A stretch of DNA of 64,000 bases from Plasmodiophora brassicae (Eukaryota > Endomyxa: Phytomyxea > Phytomyxea > Plasmodiophorida), in contig CP145419.1 in assembly GCA_036867785.1 (NCBI GenBank), positions 310,001 through 374,000 of the forward strand, given 5' to 3'. Below are positions 54,895-64,000 of the stretch, piece by piece. Made by a program: the position numbers and the translations under genes. How positions within the stretch are numbered: position 1 is the stretch's first letter; every line of letters begins with the position of its first letter. Below the pieces are notes generated by a model. The model had not been told where the DNA came from. It searched no databases and saw only the letters and a list, made by a program, of their open reading frames with translations.

Positions 54895-57384
54895 ATGATC
54901 GTTGTCGTCGTCGTCGTCGCCCACCTGTCGGTGCTGGCGGTCGCCTGCGCCTGGCCGTTCCGCCTGCGCCACGACGCCGCCGACGACGACCTGCTCGTGA
55001 TGGTGACCGCGCCCGACTTCCTGAAGGCGACCATCGAGGCGGCGTACGACGTCGACCTGACCGTCCTGTCCCGGTCGACCATGCTGGCGTACGGCCGGCG
55101 GTCGCGCTCGGCGACGACCGCCTGCGCGCCCATGCCGATCGGGGTCGCCAGCGCCGATCCCGTCCGCCCCGCCGCCGTGGGCGACTTCGCGTTCCCGAAC
55201 GGGACCCTGGCGGTCGTCATGCTGACCGTGCACGGCGGCAGCCCCGAGCGGCAACGCAGGCGCCTGGCCGCCTACCTCGGCGACGACGACTTCGCGAACG
55301 TGACGATCGCGCCGGCGTTGTGGCCGTCGACGGCGCCGCTCGTCCAGGTGCGGTGGCGCGTTCGCGACCACCACGACGGGCGCCGGATGGCCGACCTGCT
55401 GCGAGCGCTGCCCGGCGTGGTCAGCATCGACCCGGTCGGCGCCGTCGTCCCGCAGCTGATGCACGCCACCGACCTGCTGTGGCACGGCGACGCGGCCCGC
55501 TTCGAGCACCATGGCGTCGACTACGCCAACCTGGCCGACATCCGCAAGCGGTACGCGGGCCAGGGCGTCACCGTCGGCGTCGTCGAGGTCGGCCCCGCGC
55601 TGCTCGGCGACCTGTTCATCTACTCGGAGGTGGACCCGGTCGCCTGGACGTCGCAGGGGCGGCCGGCACCAGCCGCCCCCTGCCTCGTCCGAGGGTTCCC
55701 CTACGCCAACAAGGTCTGCCAGTACGTCGTGTACAGGGCCGAGGCGAGCGGCGGCGGCGTCGGCCTGGCGCGCGCCTCCGACACGGGCAACGACGCGTGG
55801 GACGCGCAACGCCCGATGCACGGGACCGGCGTCGTCGCCGCCGTCAACGGCGAGTACGTCGAGCGGCGGGCGTACGACCCCGACAAGTGGCTGTACGAGC
55901 CCGTCCGATGGTCGCCCCGCGTCCGCTGCTACGACCTGTCGGGGATGGCGCCGCGCGCCCGCGTCTCCTACTTTGAGCTCGGCGCGTCGTCGTCGCCGAC
56001 GGTCACGATCCCGGGCCTGGACCTCGGCGAGCACGTCCTCGCCTGGGCGTACGCGTCCGGCGCGCGCATCCACCTGAACGCCTGGACGGTCGGGGGCGGC
56101 GTCGAGGGCCGCCGCACCGGCTACGACTGGCTGGCGCGCGACGTCGACAGGTACATGTACGGGCGGCAGGACGCCCTGGTGATCTGCGCCGCCGGCCGCC
56201 AGGACGCCGTCGTGTCGCCCGGCCTGGCGAAGAACGCGCTGACCGTGGGCGTGTCGCTGAACCCGGGGCGCCAGGTCGCCAAGCTGTCGGCGCACTGGCT
56301 GAAGGGGCGTCGCATCCGGCCCGAGTTCGTCGGCGCCGCCCGGTGCAACCCGACGTCGGCGAGCATCCCGTTCGACGCGGCGGCCGGGCCGACGGCCGAC
56401 GGGCGCATCAAGCCCGACCTGGTCGCCCCCGGCTACATGGTCGTCGTGGCGCAGACCGGCGCGGACCGCCACCGCTTCATGTTCGCCTGCGACGACGTGC
56501 GCCGCGCCGACGTCGAACCCCTGATCGGGTCGTCGGTGTCGGCGGCGCTCGTCGCCGGCCTCGCCGCCATCTTCCGCCAGTTCGTCCGCGAGCGGTACCG
56601 GATGGCGGCGCCGTCCGCCGCCCTCATCAAGGCGCTGCTGATCCACTCGGCCAAGCCGATCGACGGCCCGCGCCTCGACCGGCGCGGCTGCCCGGATCGG
56701 CGGGCGCGCCCGGTGGCCTTCGCCGACGCCAACGCGCCGAACGGCGACCAGGGCTGGGGGCGCCCCGAGATCCACTGGATGGTGTCGAACCCGGACAGCG
56801 TCTTCTTCCCCGGGTACGACGGCACGGCCAACATGCCGTTCGGCGACCCGGACGTCGGCAACGGGCAGCGGTTCGTGTCGCGGTGGTGCGTGCGCCCGGG
56901 CGCCAGCCAGGACGCGGGCACCGACCGCATCGTCGTCACCCTGGTGTGGACCGACCCGCCCGCCGAGCCGCTCGCGCCCATCGCCCTGGTCAACGACCTC
57001 GACCTGGTCGTCGAGTACCGCGGCGCGACGTACCGGGGCAACATGGGGGCGACGGCCGGGCAACCCGACCGGCGCAACAACGTCGAGAAGGTCGTCCTGC
57101 CCGCGTTGCCGGGGTCGGCGTGGTGGGCGCAGACGCTGGAGATCGTCGTCGAAGGGCACAGGGTCGTCACCGGGACGCAGCCGTTCTCGTTGGTCCTGAC
57201 CGGGAACGTCCGGGCGGGCGGCTGCGATGAGGCGGAGGCGGGGCGCGCGCCGGTCTACGAGAAGTGGCAGGCCAGGTACACGGCCAACATGGTGGCCTGG
57301 CTGGGCGTCTACGTCGCCGTGACGGTCGTGTTCTGCACGGGCGCCTGCGCCTGGGCACAGATACGGCCCCTGGTGGGGCTCTGA
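54895..57384 (+). CDS. membrane-anchored subtilisin-like (S8) protein
   Basis: A single-exon 829-aa protein. The signal peptide is MIVVVVVVAHLSVLAVACA. A long prodomain-like region precedes an S8 domain resembling KP43-type subtilases: VTVGVVEVGP at the Asp position, PMHGTGVVAAV (His), ALVICAAGRQDAV (oxyanion position), PLIGSSVSAALVAGLAAIFR (Ser), then a C-terminal beta-sandwich with LVWTDPP and LVNDLDLVVEYRG. One membrane helix (AWLGVYVAVTVVFCTGACAW) is near the C-terminus. Two usual residues differ: Glu where the catalytic Asp is expected, and Arg for the oxyanion Asn. The gene is intron-free and very GC-rich at third positions. Confidence 0.8.
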   Translation: MIVVVVVVAHLSVLAVACAWPFRLRHDAADDDLLVMVTAPDFLKATIEAAYDVDLTVLSRSTMLAYGRRSRSATTACAPMPIGVASADPVRPAAVGDFAFPNGTLAVVMLTVHGGSPERQRRRLAAYLGDDDFANVTIAPALWPSTAPLVQVRWRVRDHHDGRRMADLLRALPGVVSIDPVGAVVPQLMHATDLLWHGDAARFEHHGVDYANLADIRKRYAGQGVTVGVVEVGPALLGDLFIYSEVDPVAWTSQGRPAPAAPCLVRGFPYANKVCQYVVYRAEASGGGVGLARASDTGNDAWDAQRPMHGTGVVAAVNGEYVERRAYDPDKWLYEPVRWSPRVRCYDLSGMAPRARVSYFELGASSSPTVTIPGLDLGEHVLAWAYASGARIHLNAWTVGGGVEGRRTGYDWLARDVDRYMYGRQDALVICAAGRQDAVVSPGLAKNALTVGVSLNPGRQVAKLSAHWLKGRRIRPEFVGAARCNPTSASIPFDAAAGPTADGRIKPDLVAPGYMVVVAQTGADRHRFMFACDDVRRADVEPLIGSSVSAALVAGLAAIFRQFVRERYRMAAPSAALIKALLIHSAKPIDGPRLDRRGCPDRRARPVAFADANAPNGDQGWGRPEIHWMVSNPDSVFFPGYDGTANMPFGDPDVGNGQRFVSRWCVRPGASQDAGTDRIVVTLVWTDPPAEPLAPIALVNDLDLVVEYRGATYRGNMGATAGQPDRRNNVEKVVLPALPGSAWWAQTLEIVVEGHRVVTGTQPFSLVLTGNVRAGGCDEAEAGRAPVYEKWQARYTANMVAWLGVYVAVTVVFCTGACAWAQIRPLVGL

Positions 57385-57427
57385 AACGAAACGGTGCAGA
57401 TAATGAAACGATCTGCGATGAGATGTA

Positions 57428-60400
57428 CTATTGGGGCCATGGCGGCGGTGGGAACATCATGATGCCGGGCATGGCGGCCGCTTCACGATGCGACTGGGCG
57501 ACGAAATCGGCGATGCCGACGTTGACGTACAGGGACACGAGGGCGTCGACGCGGTCCGACTGGAGGAACAGGGGGCGACCGCGTGCCAGCTCTCGGTCCT
57601 CCTCGCCGTGCGCGTCCAGGTACAGCGACCCCCAGGTGGCCGTCATCGAATCGTGGACGACTACAGCGACCGAACCTCGCAGCAGGAGGAAGATCGAGTC
57701 CATGCCGTCGCAGGACTGGCTGGCGTGACGCAGGGCGCACTGCTGCGAGTTGCCCCAGCAGACGGGCGACCCGCACAGCAGGCAGACGCACAGCTGCTCT
57801 GGGCGGCGGCACGTACACAACGCACAGTGCCGCCCCCGGTACTGCAGGATGAGTTCGTGGAAACGCCGGGGAAGCTCAACGAGGGAGAACGGCGGTCGAC
57901 GCATGGACTCTCCATAGTCGGCCTGTTGTTTGCTGACCTGGCTCAGGGACGGCCGCAACGTGGAAGACCCGACCTGTCACGTGGAACGGCCTTTAGAAAC
58001 ACACCATACGCGAACGTCTTACGTAGCGTTGCGGTACCGAATTCTGCCTCGACAGCGCCGCTGCGGTTTGAGAGCGAGTGGTGCGTCGTGTTTGGGTCGG
58101 ACGCGCGCATGGTTTGGACGTTGCCCCGATCCAGTTGAATACCAGCGTGTGGACCTGCAATGAATCAGCCTGGGAGGCAACGCTGCGATGAACATCGCCT
58201 ACCGGGGATAGGGACAGTAACCGATGAACAGCGCCGCTGAGACCGGCGCCTTGATCGGACGCATCCAGGAATAACGCAACGTCGTGTCCGGACGCTCGAG
58301 CAAGCATGGTTACTTTGTGGACAAACCGTCGACACAGCGAAACTGCTTCGGCAAGCAGGGCGTCGACGTCACATTTGCTTGAAACGCTCGCCCTGCGCCA
58401 AACGGATGTCAGACAGTGACCCCCGCAGGTATGCACGCGACCATCCGTACTTGAACTTTGCCAGCTTGGCAGCCGACTCCAGGCCGTCCAACTCGATCTT
58501 GGTGTCCGGGAGACAACTGGCCCACACGAGAACGAGAAGGTCCTCCACGGTGCGACATCCCGATACGCAGAGGGTCGCCTTCCTGATTCGCGCAAGCGTG
58601 GCGTCGGCACACACGGATCGACATGCAGATTGCATAGCCTGTCAGCACGGCTCAGCACAGCGCAGGAACCTTGTTCTTGCACACACCAACCTGAACCAGT
58701 TGCGCCAGCTGCATAATGTCAACAACGTGCTGCATTGTCGAAGGGCAGTTGACGTAGCATGGTATTAATTGCACGCAGGACCCGAACAGATTGGACTGCA
58801 ACAGCGTCCTGTATCGTGACTGTCAGCGTCCCGATCGCGGTCCGGCTCACTGACGTGACATACGAGTTAGCCCCGAAGCATTTGCGCCAGATGGAATCAC
58901 GATGGCGGCCGTCGGTTTGCGAAGACTGGCTGGCCGGTCTCCTGCTGCGCCGACTGGATATCCCAGACGATGTGGGGTTCTCGGCAAGCAGGCAGACCCG
59001 AGTCCAGTGAAACAGCAACTGCAGCGTTAATATCTGTTGCCTGGAATTCTATCAAGCAGGTCGTCAGTCGACAATGTATGAACGAATGCGCAACGGGAGA
59101 GTGCCACCTGCGACTGGCCGGAAGATTCCAAGGCGACATCGATCGTCTCAATAACGCTCCCAAGAACTGACATGAAAATGACACTGGGTGCAGTGCTAGC
59201 ATGCGGTGCCACCGCGTCGCAGCACTTCAGAAGACCGTCTAGCAAGCCTTTCGCGGCCGCGTAATCCGCCCTCGTGACATTTACCACTGTAACACGCATA
59301 AGAACTCGGCAGTAATACCGGGGTGCCACGACGAGGTGTTACCGTGTGAGCCACACGAGAACATCGTGTCCGAATGGATGCAGCTATTCAGCCACTGGAT
59401 CATATCACGCGAGGCACACCCAGCGGACGAGGACGGAAACGATGCCCTGGGCAGTGGCAGTAGAACGTTGGACAGCCGTCGGCACACAGGACAATGAAAG
59501 CTCCTGGATTCCAGACTCGGGAGAACCGACGTTCGGGAACTCATATAATTCCCTGGACACATAAATTAGTCGGCGCCTGGACGTCGAGTAGCAGTGCAAT
59601 CCAAAGACTGACGATGACACGGGCGACAGACATGATGACCGCACGACTGGACGAACATGCTATTCCTGTCATTACGCCAATCGAAATCAACAGAAGCCAC
59701 TTGGTTAAGCGCTTGCCCGAACAGCGAAACGTCTGGCAACCTGCCACCTGCACCCATTGCCCAACGACGGAAGATCGCAAGGAATAGATCGCCGATTTCC
59801 TCTGCAATGCATCTTCTCATCAGAACACCCATTGCAGATACACTGTACGACCGCTGACCCTCAATGGTGTTTAGCCGCTGAACAGCAGCACGTTGTGGTG
59901 TAATGGACGACAGCAGCTGGCGCAAAAGAACAGCTTCGAGTGACGCCTCTCCGTCAGGCAGAACAGCCCGTTGCCCATCAATCATAATGTCGAGGAACCC
60001 GCCAACATCTAGAAACAAGGGTCGGCGACGCTGCCAGCAAAGGCGTGCTGTTACACTTACGAATCGGGAAATTGCGTTCTGAGCTCGATCGCTGAGAACG
60101 AATGCTTTCCGATGATGACGACGACGCAGCCTGGGTTAGCACAGATGCATTGCCAGTATAGGCTGCTGCTGCTTGCAAATAGTTAGACGCCATTTGCAAA
60201 CGATCTGGTACCAGGGTACCATTCGATGCTGCACGACGATGCGTCGAACGCACAACCTGACACGGAGTGACATATGATACGATGCCGACAGGCTGCCGCG
60301 CTGAGTGGCTCTCGCAGCAGAGCATGCATTGCGGGTTATCCATCTCATCCGGGCGCCTACGAAAAAACGAACATTATGATCGTAATCCTAACAAGAGCGC

Positions 60401-63400
60401 CAACACGTACAGGTCAGAAGCAGGCTCAGTTTCATCGGCCACAACCTCGAACGCATGGCGCCTTCTCGAAAAGCTGTCAAGAAGGGCAGCCTGACGTGCG
60501 CGAGCAAGATCTTTTCTGCTCGATTGAGAGCCGCTGGTTCGTTGCTGCGGCATTATACCACAAGCAGCATCGGCATCCGACAGGAACGGACTGCAGATTT
60601 GTCTTAAAGGACCGATACAACGCAGAATCACAATCAACTCACCAAATGAGCGCGCCCAAGCGCGCAACAGAATGTTTGAATTCTGGGTTCGACATGACCG
60701 CGTTGTGTCGCTTAGCACGGCCCAGAACAGTAAGCAGCGGCGCGTGCTGCAGGAACGAAGGACCTTGGCGATGTTCTGCCGACAAACCTGTGCACCGAAC
60801 ATAAGGGACGGTGCACATGTCAGGACAACCAATCCAACCAGTAGATGAAGAGGTCCGCCGGCGTTTCATTGGAGGAGCAACAAGCTCATGTTCACGAGAC
60901 GCTATATGCAACAGTCAGCCGTGTACGGGTCGAGGATCGTCTCGGACAAACCGTCAAGAGTCAGAATGTACAGGACAGAACGCATCAGTCGCTCCGAACT
61001 CGGCGTCGAATTATCCACTGCATTTGTACAGGTTACTTACACCAAATATGGCAAAATATGGCTCGCAAACCACAACTCACAGGCATAGTTGAAAACGTCT
61101 CCCAGCAGACGATGAAGGACGGGGGAGTGGAGAAGAGAGTTCACGTTCGATGACTTATCTGGTAACGGAATGCAAACTGGCTTTTGTGACCGAGCGTCAG
61201 CGAGCCTGCATGCCTCATGAAACCGAGACTCTGCATAAGCGATCTCCGTCTGAGCCTTGCAATCAGTCGCAGGCATGTAGACTAGGCGTACATGCGACGA
61301 GCAGACCTGGATAATCGGGAAGAAATACGGATCGAAGTTGTTCGTGAAAAGCTTGGGTTCCAGGACGTAGCGCCCACTGGACGTTCCATGCGGTGGTCGC
61401 CAAACGCTAACTTCGGCAAGAAGGCTCTCGAGTTCATTATGCTCAACGTGTACTTGAGCGAGTCGAGAGCAGAGTTCGCTGTGCATCAAGCCTAATTCCG
61501 ACGATGACAAGTGCGCGATCAGCTCGGAACGAAGATATGAGGTTGACTGCACATAACGAATGTTAGCCAGGGCAACGAAACCGCGTATCAACGCGCATAC
61601 GTGAGGATCGCCAGCAGATATGTCACGAGAAATTGCTATAACCAGTCGGAGAAACTCTTCGGCCATTTTCGAGTCCAGACCGCGTTCAGAGTAGTCCATG
61701 TTCAGTCCGAAATGCCTTGCAATGTGATCCAACCATCCACCGGCATCGTCAATGCCAGCAGCGACAAGCTGCATACCAAGCAAATCAGGTAGCATCGCCA
61801 TTGTGGAGAAGTTGGGGCCCCTATCGTCAGATATTATGAGCAGAACAAACGATTGCAGACGCTGGCTGACCTGTAGATGCCGTTCGCTTGAGCAGATACT
61901 TCGCCATTCTTTCGCCAATAACCGGCGTTAATTTCCGCCAAAGTCGCTTGGATGCGGATGATGCTTGTCGAGAACTTCCATAAGAAGTCATCAACGCTAC
62001 AACCGTTGGGAATAATCTCTGCAAGAGCTTGTCTTATAGTATCCTGAATGCAGAAGGTCAGCAAACAGTTACGCCACGTAAGGTCTTTCTCTGCGAACCT
62101 TCTGGGCAGTAGCAGTACCAAGGTACACGCTGAATATGCGCGCAAACATACGATGCAATGGAATGTGGAACGACATAGGCCCCGTCTGGATCACGGAACC
62201 ATCGTCGTCCTCGAAATAACGGTACAGGTGATGAACGAGTTCCGCTAATAACGCTTTGAGGATGTCCGTTGTTTCTGGACTGTTAGGATGCCGACTGCGA
62301 AAGCCTGCGTACAGAATTGGAAACCACAAATCCACAGCCGTGATCATTTCCTACCTTTGACGAAAAAGTCCACAATCTCGTTCAGCTCGATTTCCAGCTC
62401 AAACGCGTATATCCAGTCCTGGTTTTCGAACTCGATATGCGCGCCTAGTCAAACAAACATCAGATTGGCAAACGTGAAACGAACCGGCCCCCTTACCGGT
62501 TTTGCGCCGCAAGGGCCCCATCCCCTGCAGCATCGATAGTATAGACACAAGGCACTCTAGCGTCGGCATGTTCAACAGTGAGGTGGCAAGAAGTTTGCTA
62601 TGCAACATCATTATCACCAACGAATTCACCAAGCCCCGTAGACAGTACGTACTCATGCTTCAAGAGGTACTTGATATCAACTGCAATCTCAGAGTATTTG
62701 GTGTCGTGTACCTCCGTATTGATAGTGAACCTTCTTTCGTGGACAGATCCTTGAGGCGGATGGGGCATAGAACATTGACGCAAAGCATTGAACAATACAC
62801 GGAGCAGTTCGCCCACAGCGTCCAGCGAAATGAAGTCGTCAACAAGAGCGCTGGTGCAAAACAACTGCACTGTAATGGAATCCAAGAGAGAGCAACGGTT
62901 GTCTCTCAGTGCCCCATACACTGGTAGAAGCGCTGACAGGAACGGTACTCGAAATTCCAGATCTGAGAGTAGGCTGACAACGAGACGCGTCAAAGGCGGG
63001 CCGAGATGAACTTGATCAGAGTCAGCAAGAAGGCCGAGAAAGTAGGCGATTGGCGTTTCACCACTGCCTTGTTGCTGGACCGTTAGTGAAAGGGAAAGCG
63101 CCCGCAGAAACGCCGGACCGCAGGAGCATAATCCAGTGATCCAATCGACGAAACATGAAATTAAACGCATGGTTTTGCGAATAGCCTGGGACGTATCCGA
63201 CCCCAGAGCGATTACAGACGCAACCGTCTTAGTTATGGCAAATGATGTCAGGGAAATCAGACGACGAAAGAAAGCAGAGACTTCTTCGTTCGCTAGTGCT
63301 GCTCCAAGGGTATCGCACGATGCACTATCACATGTCGAAGATGAACATCACAACAGTCATTAGAAGGCGGGTGTCACGAGCTGACCTTGAGTGGATCTCA

Positions 63401-63967
63401 GCATGTTTCCTGCATGGAGTATACCAGCTTTGAGGGTCGCCGCAATCACAACACCCACCACTGACGGTCATTGCTGCATAATTATGCCCTTCGTAATATA
63501 TCCTTGTCAACGCGGATTACTGAAACCAAATTGGAGGGATACCTTCATGGTCGGCAGCGTCAAAACAGTCGACACAAATGGCACACGTCGAGTCCGCTTG
63601 ACACGTCCGGCACACGAACACGACGGATCCGTCGTCAAACGGTCGCGAACACATAGTTGACCCGCCCAGTAAAGTTTTAACACTACAGCCCACAGTCAGA
63701 TCGACGGAACCAAACGAAACGACAGGAAAGAGACTTTTCCAGGGTCGACTGTTTGTCTTGGCCCATGCACAGAATCACATCGAGAACGGAAAACAATTTC
63801 GGTATGGATATACGTCGCGTTCGTAGAAACTGCAGGAACGCGACGACATCCGGCGGGTGCGCGCCTTGAAACAGGGCCTGCAGCGCACCGATTCCGTCAC
63901 TGATTGCTGAGTCCCAAAGCGTCGCTTCGTTCGGTATGGGCTCCATTGCCGTCTTCCTCTTCGGCAT
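57428..63967 (-). CDS. UBR1: UBR1-type N-recognin E3 ubiquitin ligase
   Basis: A large multi-exon gene. The start at 63967 gives MPKRKTAMEPIPNEATLW; a 59-nt intron leads to VKTLLGGSTMCSRPFDDGSV and FVCRTCQADSTCAICVDCFD, then, across another intron, GHNYAAMTVSGGCCDCGDPQ and SWYTPCRKH. These form the UBR box that binds N-degrons. The middle (about 61037-61918) is a large helical region. A RING follows: CMLCCE (about 60330), FVQSCGHHVCRPCH (59640-59690), FHCPVCRRLSNVLLP (59480-59520). The C-terminal UAIN-type domain has CTCRRPEQLCVCLLC, DSIFLLLRGSVAVVVHDS, and TWGSLYLDAHGEEDREL. It targets proteins for proteasomal degradation by the N-degron pathway. Many internal splice sites are unassigned. 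Confidence 0.85.
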
Positions 63968-64000
63968 TCACCAGCGGGCGTAGCTGTTGTTCCGCGCCAG

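Noticed and set aside
54238-57159. 973-codon minus-strand open frame
   Set aside because: It is an antisense shadow of the GC-rich subtilase and TOR1-like genes; its composition (Arg/Ala/Pro/Val) has no protein-like pattern.
1-64000. tRNA or rRNA genes
   Set aside because: Looked for T-arm GTTCRA motifs with paired stems and rRNA signatures; isolated GGTTCGA occurrences (for example near 12480 and 34880) have no cloverleaf.

Overview
This is a compact nuclear genome segment from a eukaryote. The genes carry many very short GT-AG introns; the ones I placed run from about 42 to 72 nt and often break the reading frame. Spacers between genes are frequently under 200 bp, and coding sequence is GC-rich. 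The gene set includes chitin synthases, a CEP164-type basal-body protein (so a flagellated stage), VPS29, VMP1, eEF2, beta-tubulin, SmB, a UBR-type E3 ligase and many secreted or GPI-like surface proteins. My best guess is a chitin-walled, flagellated protist such as a plasmodiophorid (Rhizaria). That is inference from content and architecture, not a database match.

Layout, left to right. 0-4 kb: two small GPI-like surface proteins, VPS29, and an LRR transmembrane receptor (all +). 4-8.5 kb: chitin synthase 1 and SmB (-). 8.9-13 kb: a divergent beta-tubulin, a coiled-coil/PH protein, and a class 3 lipase-like protein without the nucleophilic serine (+). 13-18.1 kb: chitin synthase 2 and the mitochondrial SAM carrier (-). 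18.1-20.2 kb: a DNA transposon with terminal inverted repeats and four copies of a perfect palindrome. 20.5-21.9 kb: VMP1 (+).

22.2-33.2 kb is the most unusual stretch. Three tandem genes encode a signal peptide, a long TTRKP-repeat stalk, a Cu-only superoxide-dismutase-like domain, a Pro/Thr/Ala tail and a GPI-type C-terminus. They were partly created by a 3,114-bp tandem duplication whose breakpoint lies inside the genes. The array ends at a protein kinase gene (-) that may carry a signal peptide, and 3' ends of that kinase are duplicated in the spacers. A fourth TTRKP protein without the SOD-like domain follows.

33.6-47 kb: ZFAND1-like AN1/ubiquitin-like protein (+), a remnant of a probable mobile-element ORF (-), a small secreted basic protein (+), CEP164-like (+), eEF2 (-), a 2.2-kb gene-free stretch with fold-back repeats, a Pro-rich type I membrane protein (-), and phosphatidylserine synthase (-). 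47-52.2 kb: a small conserved-looking ORF, an LRR gene with about one repeat per exon (-), a secreted Skp1/BTB-like protein (-), an unknown protein (+) and a coiled-coil protein (-). 52.9-57.4 kb: a TORTIFOLIA1/SPIRAL2-like HEAT protein and a membrane-anchored subtilase with altered catalytic motifs (+). 57.4-64 kb: a complete UBR1-type N-recognin (-).

Two themes link the genes. One is cell surface and secretion: chitin synthesis, TTRKP/SOD-like surface proteins, LRR proteins, a secreted Skp1-like protein and perhaps a secreted kinase, which together suggest wall building and interaction with a host or environment. The other is microtubules and flagella: beta-tubulin, CEP164 and TOR1/SPR2-like. 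No rRNA, tRNA or CRISPR features were seen. Many exon boundaries were inferred by eye from reading frame and GT-AG signals and are stated as such.
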